NCBI GenBank assembly: GCA_018697195.1
Contig: JAGMWU010000140.1
Location: forward strand, 36,001-100,000
DNA from: Certhia americana
Taxonomy: Eukaryota > Chordata > Aves > Passeriformes > Certhiidae
Direction: 5' to 3'
Length of the DNA: 64,000 bases
Shown: positions 34,451 through 45,700 of the stretch, piece by piece
How positions within the stretch are numbered: position 1 is the stretch's first letter
Layout: every line of letters starts with the position of its first letter
Notes under the pieces: generated by a model
Seen by the model: only the letters and a program-made list of their open reading frames with translations
Databases searched by the model: none
What the model was told of the DNA's origin: nothing
Made by a program: the position numbers and the translations under genes

Positions 34451-34516
34451 GTATAAAAGGGGGGAATTCTCCTCACTCTCTCATTCACTCCTCTCACCTC
34501 CATCCCTGGGTTCAAG
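34451..34516 (+). promoter_or_regulatory. FK11 core promoter and noncoding exon 1
   Basis: TATAAAA lies at 34452-34458. Exon 1 ends at 34516 with TTCAAG/GTGAGTCTGAAG, a perfect match to FK1. The intron runs to the AG at 34877-34878. It is the cleanest promoter-exon 1 set in the array. Confidence 0.8.
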
Positions 34517-34898
34517 GTGAGTCTGAAGTCCTTTCTTTTATTCTTCTTTGAGCTTCTTGGTCCTATCCCACCCTGTGTCCCATGTGTGTTGTTGAGAAAG
34601 CTTGTTATGGGAGAGGGAAAGGGCAGAAATTGTGAAGAATCGGCTGGGTTTTGTCTGAGATAATCTCTGGTTCGGGCTAGATGTGGAGGTCCCTGGCCTG
34701 CGTCACTCTTCAGAGATTCAGGGGCTTGAGCAAACAGTGAAGCTGTTGGACACTCTGCAGCAGCTTCCTGCTGGCCTTCCTCTGCTCTTTGCTTTTCTTC
34801 CTCGTGTGGTACCAAGAGACTGCTGTGAGTGTAGAGCCCTTTCTCAGCTCTGCCTCCTCTCGCTCTCTATCTCGCCAGGTGCACGTGCAGCCCCAGAA

Positions 34899-35194
34899 AT
34901 GTCCTGCTCACACGTGCCGGCCCTGCCCGACCCTGCGGCCCACCCCGCTGGCCAACAGCTGCAATGAGCCCTGTGTCAGGCAGTGCCAGGACTCCAACGT
35001 GTCCATCCAGCACCTCGCCCGTGGTGGTGACACTGCCCGGGCCCATCCCAGCTCCTTCCCACAGAAACCGCCGTGGGATCTCCACCTCTGCTGCTGTGGG
35101 CAGCCTCCTCAGCTCTCAGGGAGTGCCCATCAACTCTGGGGCTTTAGCCTCCAGCTGGCAGTGGCCTCTGTGGCACGAGGTGCATTCCTGCTGA
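34899..35194 (+). pseudogene. Feather beta-keratin copy FK11, disrupted
   Basis: The exon starts at 34879 and the ATG (34899) is intact. MSCSHVPAL slips frame in codon 4-5 and ends at a TGA after 22 codons. The DNA then reads through near-perfect family sequence in other frames: [31 protein letters not shown] and [18 protein letters not shown]. The family stop is the TGA at 35192-35194. At 296 bp it is close to the expected length, and a few one-base deletions account for the breaks. ATTAAA follows at 35251-35256. It is the last complete copy, on the side facing GTSF1. Confidence 0.85.
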
Positions 35195-35269
35195 AGCTGC
35201 ACCACTGCACAGTTGCACCACGCTGGATCCCCCGTTTTCCCTCTTGACTCATTAAATTCTGCTGCATCC

Positions 35270-35465
35270 CAGCCTGTGCTGCTGTGTGCATCCTTTGCCC
35301 GTACAGACTCTCTCCCAAGGCAGAGAATGTTGCCCAGGGGTTTTGGGAGGGTTGTTGGGGCTGGTTTGGCAATGGCTATCACACAGGCTGGCATGGCTGT
35401 GCCTCAGTGTGAACTGAGTGACTCTAGGTTCTGAGTTCTCCGATCTTGGGTCAGGATGGAATTCC
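35270..35465 (+). repeat. Short-type 3' flank block of FK11
   Basis: This contains GTACAGACTCTCTCCCAAGGCAG and TTGGGTCAGGATGGAATTCC. It ends directly at an orphan long-type keratin 3' segment. Confidence 0.6.
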
Positions 35466-35494
35466 TATGTTTTCCAGAGCAAAAAGACACTCTG

Positions 35495-35985
35495 TTTGCA
35501 CTCTGTGGCACCAGAGCCTCCCTGCTGAATCTGCCTGCACATGGCCCTGGGGAAGGACCCCAGGCACTCACAGGATGGACCCCCCTGGGGGACGCAGCAG
35601 CGGCTCGTTGCTTCATGAGGGGCTGAGCAACCCCAGCATCCTTGCAGAAGGACGGGGCCAGCCTGGGCTCTTGGAAGAACAGCCATTCCGTGGCCTCTGC
35701 CCTCTGCCACTCCCTCCTTTCCCTCCTGGTCACTTGCTTCCCTGTGCTCCTGGGCTGTGAGCCCCACACAGCCATCCTGGGAGGAGGCGTGGCCCTGCTG
35801 CACTCTCTGTGCAGCCAGGCGCACACCTGCTGGCATCTCTGCCACAGCCATTGGACACAAACTCTCATCTGCCCCTGGTGCTTCCTGCACTGGATTCCGC
35901 TTTTGGATTGACCTGTTTATCTGTTCTGACACAATAAATTTCTGTTGCATGCCAGCCTATGCTTCTCTGTTATCCTTTCTCCTAC
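35495..35985 (+). pseudogene. Orphan keratin 3' end (truncated twelfth unit)
   Basis: This stretch begins at the last few codons of a keratin (CTCTGTGGCACCAGAGCCTCCCTGCTGAA) and continues as a full long-type 3' UTR with AATAAA at 35932-35937. Nothing 5' of those codons is present. It is therefore the tail of a twelfth unit, fused behind FK11's short-type flank near 35,480. It marks the right-hand end of the array. Confidence 0.65.
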
Positions 35986-35989
35986 AGGC

Positions 35990-36760
35990 CTGATCCCAAG
36001 ATGCCCATGCAGAGCAGTGCTAACCAGGGGTTGTTTCTGGGAGGGTATTTTAGGGATGTTTGTACAGTGATTGTTCACACAATCATTATTAACTCCATGC
36101 AGGGTCCCTGCCTCTGTGGACACTCCCGACACACAGAGTCAGGAGGAAGCGTATTTCTCTGGGAAATTTAGGGGTGCATATGGCACATGGAGAGCCTTTA
36201 TTATTCCCAGTCGGAAGGATGGAACAGTGTCTATCTGAAAACTATCCAGTTTTCAGCCTTTGCAAATGAGTAAAACATCACTACACCACTCATATTCAGG
36301 GAGACACAATCCTTTGACAGATTTAGTCCATCTTAGGCTTCTGGAAACAGTTTTTTGTGTATTTTTGCAGACAGGATTGGAAGTGACAAGCTTCTCTGTG
36401 TTTGATAATGTCTTTTGTTAGTACTTCCACTCAAGAGAAGCTCACACTGTTCTCCTGATGGACAGTTATGATTCCAAAAAAACACTACCTCTTTTACCTT
36501 AACATGATTCTGCTCTTGCTCCTAGCAGAGAGTACTGGTAAGCCTTCAATCACCTGCTGGAATTAATTTAGGCAAATTTTCTCCCAGAAAATCCTTGTCC
36601 TGTAACTTCTAACTAGGACAGTAGGAAACTTTCTAGTGTATCTTCTTCCCCTAATGAAATCAGGGAACTGAATGTCAGTACCTTTTGCTCACATGTGTAT
36701 GCGACTCCTCATTTGTAGTCAGTTCCAAAAGAAGGTGATTGTCCCAAGGAGAGGGGGGCT
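35990..36760. other. Array edge, no recognised feature
   Basis: This is unique AT-richer sequence after the last keratin remnant. From about here the repeated blocks end and known elements become easy to read without indels. Confidence 0.4.
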
Positions 36761-36764
36761 GTGA

Positions 36765-37135
36765 TTGTAGATTGTCCAGGGAGGAGAAGAAACAACTGGA
36801 GCACTGGTTTGATGAGGAGAAGCTGAGGAAGCTGGGGGGGACCCAGCCTAGAGAAAAGGAGGCTCAAGGGGACCTTCTTACTCTGCACAACTCCCTGACA
36901 GGAGGGTGCAGCAAGGTGGGGCTCAGGCTCTGCTCCAAGGGAACAAGGGACAAAGTAAGTGAAAACAACCTGAAGTTTTGCCAGGAAGAGTTTAGGTAGG
37001 ATATTCAGGAAAGATTCTTCACTAAAAGTGTGGTAAGGCATTGGAACAGGCTGCCCACGGCAGTGCTGGAGTCACTATCCCTGGAAGTGTTCAAAGAATA
37101 TTTAGATGTGGTACTTGGGGACACAGGTGGCCTTG
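36765..37135 (+). mobile_element. CR1 LINE 3' region, left part (interrupted)
   Basis: Classic CR1 3' sequence: GAGGAGAAGCTGAGGAAGCTGG, GCATTGGAACAGGCTGCCCA and GGAGTCACTATCCCTGGAAG. It breaks off at GGTGGCCTTG, where an LTR is inserted, and resumes at 37,852. Confidence 0.85.
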
Positions 37136-37851
37136 TGTCACGGGTTGCAGTGCAAAATGTAACCAAAACTCTGTACTCTATCACCATCTGATGAAACTGG
37201 GGTTGTTGTTGGTGGTGTAATATTTTGTCAGTGGGCCAACTGTCTAAAAACCTGCTGGGGCAGTTTTATCGCTTTCACAACCCAGCCTCCCTCCAGGAAG
37301 AGATCTTCTGCTAATGGGCTGTTGAGTCTCACTGATAGAATTTCATCATCCCACTGGGAAATGCTCCAGCCAGGGGGAGGTGCCAAGTATCCCTACCTAG
37401 ATCAAAATCTGGGAGTTGGAACACCAAGGCAGCATTTTCCACTGGATTCTCAGAGGAACACCAGGGCCCATCTCTCACCACTGGACCTTCAGTGAAAGAA
37501 CTCCACTCTTTCTACACGAGCATCACTTCAACAGAGCCACATCTGCCCCTAGGAATGCAGCCACCATGGAATGGCACTGCCACCATGCCCCTGACCCACA
37601 GGCTGTCAAGTTGTATCCTGACTCTGTCAGTGCATTTTGTTTGTTTATTTGTTTGTCTTACTGCATGTGTTTTGGTTTTATTGTTTATTTTAGTTCCCCT
37701 AATAAAGAACTGTTATTCCTATTCCCATATCTTCACCGGAGAGCCCCTTAAATTCAAAGTTATAATAATTTGGAAGGAGGGGGTTTAAATTCTCCATTCC
37801 AAGGGAGGCTCCTGCCTTCCTTAGCAGACACCTGATGTTCAAACCATGACA
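37136..37851 (+). mobile_element. Solo endogenous retroviral LTR nested in CR1
   Basis: This 716-bp element starts TGTCACGGGTTG and ends AACCATGACA, a TG...CA structure. It carries AATAAA at about 37,699 in TAATAAAGAACTG. The flanks are CCTTG and CCTTA, a 5-bp target duplication with one mismatch. No internal retroviral genes are present, so it is a solo LTR left by recombination. Its 3' end matches the degraded copy ending at 11,015. The family looks like one common in songbird genomes; that assignment is from memory. Confidence 0.75.
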
Positions 37852-37930
37852 CCTTAGCACTGCTGGGGAATAGTTGGACCTGATGATCTCAGAGGGATTT
37901 TCCAACCTTGACAATACTGTGATTCTATGA
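37852..37930 (+). mobile_element. CR1 LINE 3' end, right part
   Basis: This continues the CR1 broken at 37,135 with GCACTGCTGGGG, TTGGACCTGATGATCTCAG and the terminal GTGATTCTATGAA. Confidence 0.85.
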
Positions 37931-38199
37931 AGCAGAGGCAGAATGATGGGTCGGAGCCTTGATTTCCCAAAGCAGAGTCTCAAACATCAGATTTATAAAA
38001 GCAAATAATTTAATAGAGCAGTGTACAGCAGGTGAGCTCAAGCAGGTGCAAGAAATCTCCAGGCAATGATCCTCTGTGACTTGGGCACTGGCCCCCCACA
38101 TGCGCTCTCACACACCTCTGGGTCCAAGTTTTGGTCTGGGGTCTTCTATGGCAGCTCCGCCTTTTACACCCCTAGTGTTGCATCAGCCAAATACATAGA

Positions 38200-38325
38200 T
38201 AAAGGTGTAGATAGATATATAGATATAGATATAGATATAGATATAGATATAGATATAGATATANNNNNNNNNNTATAGATATAGATATAGATATAGATAT
38301 AGATATAGATATAGATATAGCCCTG
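38200..38325. repeat. (ATAGAT)n microsatellite with assembly gap
   Basis: A hexamer repeat is interrupted by ten N bases at 38,264-38,273. The N run is an assembly gap of unknown true length. All ORFs through it are meaningless. Confidence 0.95.
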
Positions 38326-38684
38326 GCCTCTCCCAAAGTCTGCCAGTTGACTCTTCTTTGCCATCCATCAGTGGAGACCTTCTTGCAACTTGACTGGAGG
38401 TGAGGTGTTCTCAGGACAACTTCTCCAGCAACAGCTTCCCTCATCCCCTGCTGCCCCATGCAAGGGGCACATCTACACGCCCTCCCCACATCTCTGACAA
38501 TCCTGACAACCAGGGCTGTCTGGTGAGAACACAGAGGGGAGAAGAGAGGATTAAAGGGAGAACAAAAAGGGGTTCAAAAACAACCTACAACAGTCACTTT
38601 AAACCTTAACAAAACCTTTAACACACATAATATCCATTCCTCATTTGTGAGAGCAAATCACCACACCACCGTCTATAGCACTTA

Positions 38685-39050
38685 GGAGGAAGGGCTGAGG
38701 GGGACGGGTTTGTTTAGCCAGGAGGGGCAGCTCAGGGAGGACTTTGTCACTCTCTACAGCTCCTTGAACAGTTGTAGTGAGGTGGGGTTGGTCTCTTGTG
38801 CTGTGCCTGCAGTGAGAGCACCAGGGGAATGACCTTGAGCTGAGACAGGGGAGATTCAGATTAGATCGGGGTGCTGAGGGCTGGGAAGGGGCTGCCCAGG
38901 GAGGTGGTGGAGCCAACGACACTGGGGTGTTCAGGAGGTGTCAGGGTCTGTCACTGGGTGATGAGGTTTAGGGGTCACAGTGGGAGGACAGTTGGACTGG
39001 ATGACCTCGATGATATCAAAGGTCTCTTCTAACCTCGACAATTCTGATTC
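38685..39050 (+). mobile_element. CR1 LINE 3' fragment
   Basis: AGGGGCAGCTCAGGGAGG, GGGGCTGCCCAGGGAGGTGG, GACAGTTGGACTGGATGACC and the CCTCGACAATTCTGATTC terminus are in CR1 order, + strand. Confidence 0.8.
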
Positions 39051-39179
39051 ACTGTCCAGAGTAGTTCATAATCAGCACCTAAGGCTGCAGCTCCAGTCAA
39101 AAACATCAGAATGAGTCTAAGCCTGGCTCATTCTATCTAAATGGGTTTATTTCGGCTGAACATTCCCCAGTAACTCAGG

Positions 39180-39780
39180 GTTTCAGGGTCCCGAGCCGGG
39201 GTCGGGACGCAGCGGCGGCTCCAGGCCCGGCCCGGCCGCCCTCGATGGCGCCGAGCGGGCGGCGTTGTCCCGGCAACCGGAGGGAAGGGCGGGACCGGAC
39301 CGGCCCCACAGCCGACCCCACACCCACCCCTACACCCACCCCTGCTGCCGGCCCGGCCCCACACCCACCCCTACACCCACCCCCGCTGCCGGCCCGGCCC
39401 CATACCCACCCCCGCTGCCAGCCCCGAGGCGGAGGCGCACCCACACCGACCCCATATCCCGCCCCGGAGCGGATCCGGCCCAGTCTCACACCCGCCCCCA
39501 GAGCGGAACAGCCCGGCCACGCCATGGAGCTCGAGGAGGACTTGGGTGAGGCTTGAGGCTTGGTTGGGGAGGGACGGGGAAAGCGCTTGTCGGCTGCGGG
39601 CGGCACGACTGGGGCCTGTTCCCTCTTGGGCCGAGTTTGTCACTCCCCTCGGGCCGGGCCTGTCCCCCAGCCCAGGCCAGGTGTGTCCCCTGTCGGGCCG
39701 GGTCCGTCCCTGTGCCCAGTGTCCGAGCCGGGCAGGCCCCCGCGGGCCCTCTCTCGGTCATTCCAGCCCGGGTCGCCACT
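39180..39780. promoter_or_regulatory. CpG island promoter of the GTSF1-type gene
   Basis: This is a GC- and CpG-rich stretch spanning the first exon, unlike the flanking DNA. No TATA box is evident, as is usual for CpG-island promoters. It contains a minisatellite just upstream of the start codon. Confidence 0.7.
39308..39420. repeat. Minisatellite in the GTSF1 5' region
   Basis: Two to three imperfect copies of a roughly 50-bp unit built from CACCC steps followed by GCTGCCGGCCCGGCCC. It lies about 100-200 bp before the ATG. Confidence 0.75.
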
Positions 39781-42700
39781 TCAGGTGGAGCTGGTGAGGG
39801 TCAAATCCTGCAGGCGGGCGAGGTCTGGCCTGCAGGATTTGACTGAATAAAGAGACTTTGGTTCGAGCGTGGCTTCCACCCGTGTGTCCCGACTCAGCCG
39901 CTCCAGGCGGTTTTGGGATCCGTTTCCATGCAGTGTGGACAGGGACAGATACAGGGATCTCCCTGCACGTGGCATTGTTGTGGTGCCTTTGGTGGTTTCA
40001 GCCGTCTGTAAATTACAGCTGCTCGGCTGCTCCTGTGCTGCTGGTGTTCGGTGCTGGACGTGCGGTGCTCTGCTCTCCTCTGTCCCCGTTCCCTTCACTG
40101 GCAACGCGCTTGGTCTTGTGTGGAGCCGAGTCAGAGAGAGAAGCTATTAGAAAAGTCTCTGACAAACAGGGTTTAATCTTGAGAATTCCTGAAACAGTGC
40201 TTAATCCTGTATTTGCGTATTTCAGTGTTTAATATGATAGTGGGTATTTTAGCCTTGAGAATAAAGACTGTGTGCCTGATAAAGAGTGTATCTTGGCCAG
40301 ACGCCATAGTTGGAATGCATTCAAGGAGAAGAAACCCTCCTCAGAAGGGAGGAGGGGATGTTTGGAGGAGCATCCCCCACGCAGCTGGTGCCAAATACTT
40401 TCTAATACTGAAATTGCAGCGTTACGCTGTTTTATTTTTCACAACGTTTTCGGTGACAGAACTGCTTGTGATTGCTCTTCCAGGGGCAGCTGGGCCAATG
40501 CAAAGCCAGGTGGGTTTTCAGCTGCTCTAATGCCCCAAGTGGGCTGTTGAGGTGAGAGGTGTTCAGAGGCAGCAGCATTGCACAGCCCAGATGGCAGTGA
40601 GGACCCTGTCTGTCCCTTCTCTTTCCAAGTGGCTCTCAGTATGAATTCTGTTCGTTGGCACTTCTGAAAAAGCATTTTAACTGCCAGCCTGGGGCCTGAT
40701 GGAGCCACGTGTGTGAGAGAAGGGCAGAGATAACAGCATCCATTGTCTAGAGGTGGGTTAGTTCCTGCATAATCAAATCCTAAATGTGCTGAAAGCCTGG
40801 ACAACAAGAGTGTCAGAGCAGAAAGAATGGGAACAGCCTAGGCTCTCTGATGTGTACCCCACAGGCAGTAGTGTCTTCTCCTGGCTGCCTCTCTTCCTTA
40901 CTGAGAATATGCATATTTATTAATATTTATATTTTAATATATTTTATAATCAGTTATGTATGCATGGATTCACACTGTTTCATGTTCAGTATGTTTGTTC
41001 CTCAGTGTTTTTGCTGCTTTAGTAATGCCTCAGCTCCTCAATAATTACATGATTAAAAGCTTCATTCAGAGTCTCATGTACCACGTTAGGCACACTGCTA
41101 CTCCAGAGTGTAACTCAGTTTCCTCACATTCTGCCTCCAGCCAAACAAGGTAGGTGTTCATGGAAAAAAGATGTGGTTCAGCTGCTGAAGGCGCTGGTGG
41201 GTGTGACATGATCCCACTGATCCTCCTGTGGGAGAGCTGGAAAGTGCTGCTTTCCCTTGGAGTAAGGGTGGTTGCCTCCCTAATAAGGTAACCTAAAGAG
41301 TTATTATGCTCAGTGGTGCTGACTCTTCTTTGTTTTAAGTAATGTCCCAGTTATGAGGACTTCAAGTTTAATTAATTTGGTTATGCAAAGCAGGTGCCTG
41401 CCCTAATGAATGGTTTCAAACTAAGAGCAACAAGTTTAACTCCCTCAGACCACAGCCCTGATGTGGTGGTGTGGGGTTTTCCCCAGTGCACTGTGATTCT
41501 CATCTTCCTAACCAGATGCTCTTCCGTGTTCTGTTCCATCAGATGTGTTGGATCCAGAGAGGTTAATCCAGTGCCCACTGGTTAAGCACCATAGGATCAG
41601 AGCTCGGAGGTTTCCCTATCACCTGGTGAAGTGTAAGGAGGTGAGCTGGACAGGCAGTGAGTGCCTGAGTGACTCTGTGCATGCAAATACACCCTGTGTT
41701 CTTGCATTTCCTGACAAGTAGCCCTGTTTAACATTTATTTCAGGGGAACAAGGGACAAAGTGAGTGAAAACAGCCTTAAGTTGTGCCAGGAGGGGTTTAG
41801 GTTTGCTATTGAGGAAAAATTCTTCACTGAAAGGGTCGTAACTTCAGGGTTTGTTTAATAATAGCTCCAGGCACACAGGAATTCACCCATTCACAGTCTG
41901 GCTCTGTTAGAAGGAGACAGAGATCCTTCAAGGTTAGTTCAGGGAGGAAGGAGACTGGTCTCTTCTAGAAGCTCACAGGGAGGCCATATTCATTTTTCCA
42001 CTTTCAGCTGAAGAGAGGACTCTGTTGGAGTTCCATGCACCCCTCTGAGCCTCTCGGAGCACAAGTGCTGTAATGTTGCAGTTCATTCTTTACTGCGGGG
42101 CTGGGCAGTTTGGTTTTGCCAGCAGCTGTTTCATGGGCATCTGGCAGAAACTGCACATCCTGCTGGCAAGCACATTTGGGAGAAGTTTATTCCCCCTCTC
42201 CATCTTTACTCAAGAATTTGATTACAAATCATTTCATATGACACACTCCTTCCTCTCTTCTCCTCTGCTGTCCTCATAACTGGGTTTTTTTAAACCTTCT
42301 AAGCTTTGGGGTTTTTTTTCTGAGACTTTTGAAAACCTGATTGTCACCTGTTTAAGTTTACCAGCATGTTTTTAAAATGGACCAGCATTGCTGTGCCTTC
42401 CACTCAAGTTGCAGTTGTAGGCAGTATGTCCTGGCATCAGTACAATAAATTCATTTTGATGGAACTAGAGCCTTAAAAATATTAACTAGCTAGTGAAAGT
42501 GGCAGGCAGAGCGAAGTGGCAAGTACCAGACATTCAGAGAGGGCTGAAATGTTGGTGTTGAGCCCCTGAACATTTTGGTAGGAGTGTGCATGTGAGCTGT
42601 GTGAAAAATGTGAGCAACTAAACCTTGCTTGTTGGTTTTGTCCTGGTGTTGCCTAACTGATGACCAGAGATTTTTGGGAAGTTTCCTGGTTAGGAAGATG

Positions 42701-45700
42701 ATGTGAGATAGTGATCATCAAGCAGATAAAGCCGGTGTCTAAGTAATTAGCAGAAGAGCTTGGGGATTCACTGGTCCTTCTGAAGATTCCACAGTGTGTT
42801 ATTTGCAGAGGCAAGCGTCTGGGTGGAGATTGGCCCTCTTGCTTGGGACAAGTTTAAGTTTCTTTAGTATCCCTTATGTATAAAATCCAATTAATGCTTC
42901 CACCCAGCTCAGTCTCCCATTGCTCTGTGCAGAGCACAGCCCTGACCCAAACAGGGACACTGCAAGCAGAGCAAGGTGGATCTCCTTGGCTGGAATTGTG
43001 TTAGAATCATGCAATCACAGGATAGTTTGGGTTGGAAGGGACCTTAAAGCTCATTCAGTCCCAGCCCCCTGCCATGGGCAGGGACACCTTCCACTGTCCC
43101 AGGCTGCTCCAAGTCCTGTCCAGCCTGACCTTGGACACTTCCAGGGATCCAGGGGCAACCACAGCGGTTCTGGGCACCCTGTGCCAGGGCCTCCCCACCC
43201 TCCCAGAGAACAATTCCTTCCCAATATCCCATCCATCCCTGCCCTCTGGCAGTGGAAGCCGCTCACTCCTGCCAGATGATGGCAGTGATGATCACCTGTG
43301 GACATGGCAGCTCTGGCTGTGCCAGGCAGGGAATGCCAAGGGCCTTGGGTGTGCTGAGGACAGGGATCAGCAGTAGTTGAGGAGGAACTGCCTGATCCCT
43401 GACCAGCAGAGCCAGGCAAGCATTGGTCCAGTGGCAGAGCCAGCATTACTGGCTTTTCCCAGTAATGCTCTATCACTTGCAGGAGATAATTTACTGTAGT
43501 GACAGCTGAGCTCTGCCACGAGAACTGGTGCCTGCCATGATGGAAATCCAGGTGGAATGCTGCCAGCTCCCTGGCCCTTCTAAAAGGTTTATAGAATTTC
43601 TCTGCCTGTGTGCTCACTCAGTTAAAGTACATCTGAAGGGTTTAGATTTGCCTGATGTCTCTCTCCTGTTGGTTTTAAAATGGTTTTATTTGTGCTTTAA
43701 GCCATGCAGTCATATCACCAGCACTGCAGGGAACTGTAGAGAGTTTGCTGAGGGTCTGTTCCACTTCAGTACAAATAGCTCAGTGTCTGTAAATTGTGTT
43801 TGGAAGAAAAGTCATGTTCATTTCCCCTTTTGTATTTAGTGAGTGTCTGACCAATACGTTGCAATTTCTTATTTATTATTGTATTTTTTAAGGCAACACC
43901 ACAAATATCCCAGTCTTTTTTTCCTATGTATCAACAAGAGGTAAGTGAATTTGAGAAATGTGGCACATAATTTTGGTTTTCCCTTCACCAGAGCAACCCT
44001 GAAATTGCAAAGAAATTGGCCACATGCCCCTTCAACGCTCGTCACCTGGTTCCTCAGGCTGACCTCAGTGATCACATCATGAAGTGCAACGACAAAGCCT
44101 TTGTGGAGCAAGATGTGGGTAAGAGAACCCCTGTGCGCTGGGGACTGAGGTCTCCTTGTGGAATAACTCAAAAGTGGGAGGCAAATGGTTGTCTAGTTTT
44201 GTGTAACACTGCAGCTTTGGGGGAAACTTGATCTCATTTGCTTGGCTTTATTGGGCAGTTTCTTGAGAATATGGCAGATGCTCTGGGTAGGCCTTGCATG
44301 TATTTTGTTACCAGGCTTGTTGAATAGAAAGGTTTTACCCAAAACCATGCAGGAAATACCTCTGGAAGGAGGAGTGGGATGCATTAATAGCCACAAGGAT
44401 GGGCTGCTCCTCTTGCAGAGCTGATCTCCCTTTAACTCTTGCACACCACAGGGCACAGTTTTCTGTCTTCTGTAGAGGTGCACAGGCAGTGATGCCTGCA
44501 TCCATGTCAGCAGGTTTCCTCTTCACTCCTGCATTTCTGCTCAAAGTTCCAGGGAGCAGTCTTCTCTTTTTCACTGTAAAAGGCAAATGAGAAATTGCTG
44601 GATTTCAACTGTCCCCAACCTGTTTGCATTGAGTGGGGTTTCCTCTAAAGTTCAGAGATGTTTTACAGCTTGAGCCAAAGGATTTAATGTATTTAAGGAT
44701 TCCTGGTCACTGCCTTTTCTCTCTTCCTGAAGTGAGCCAGTCCTATGAGCCCCCACAGGAGCAGCTGAATAATGGGAGCACATGGCAGGCACCTCCATGT
44801 GCTGAAGACTGGGAGACAGGTGAGGAGCTTCCCCATCTGCTGCCTTCTTCCTGGCCATGTCCTCCAGCTCCTCTGGGGACAGTGTGAGGCCAGGGGTACT
44901 GTTCACTCAGGGCTGCCTTGTAGGACACTTTGCTTATGCTCGTTCATATGAACGTGGATCTCTCCACCCCACAGGCTTGGCTTGGTATAGAGAACAATAC
45001 AAAATGCCTGCCAGAACAAGTATGGAGAGAGCTTTCCAAGCAAGCCTTCCTCCCATTAGAGTTTTTGTACCTTATGTGCAGTGATAGCAATGGAAACGTG
45101 TTCCTCAGTGGAGCAGACAACTTTTCATCGTTCTTGAACATGTAAAAATATGACAGAGATATTCCTGATCATAGAATCACAGAATTCCTGAATGGTTTGG
45201 CTTGGATGGTACCTTAAAGTTTATCTCATTCCATGAGCAGGGACACCTTTCACTGTCCCAGCTGCTCCAGGTCCCACCCAACCTGGCCATGAACACTTCC
45301 AGGGATCCAGGGGCAGCCACAGCGGCTCTGGGCACCCTGTGCAAGGGCCTCCCCACCCTCCCAGAGAACAATTCCTTCCTAATATCCCATCCAACCCTGC
45401 CCTCTGGCAGTAGGAAGCAAATTAAGCCACTGATCTGATGATGGTTTCTGGGGTTTCTTGGTTCTGAGCCACAACATCTGCTGTCTTTCACAGAGTTGCT
45501 GGAGGGATCTGAGTCTGCTTTTGTGTGGGGTGTGATCAACTCTTCCATAAACAGGTAGGGAATGCAAATTTAATTCTTTACACCAGTGTTTGTTTAAACA
45601 AATATTGCAGCCATCTCCCAGCCTCACCTTGATGGCTGGTCAGGAGCTGCCTTTGCTGCTGTACAACCCTGGGAGGAGAGATGCTGCTGGTTCAGGGTGA

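Noticed and set aside
35495..35985. A second complete keratin gene after FK11
   Set aside because: Only the last codons and the 3' UTR are present; no head, core, intron or promoter precedes them.
38066..38489. Open frames rich in Ile/Asp/Tyr/Ser across the ATAGAT repeat
   Set aside because: Pure microsatellite translation interrupted by unknown bases.
39137..39850. Several long Gly/Pro/Arg-rich open frames around the CpG island
   Set aside because: They are by-products of the GC-rich minisatellite and promoter; only the short ATG exon joined to exon 2 makes a known protein.
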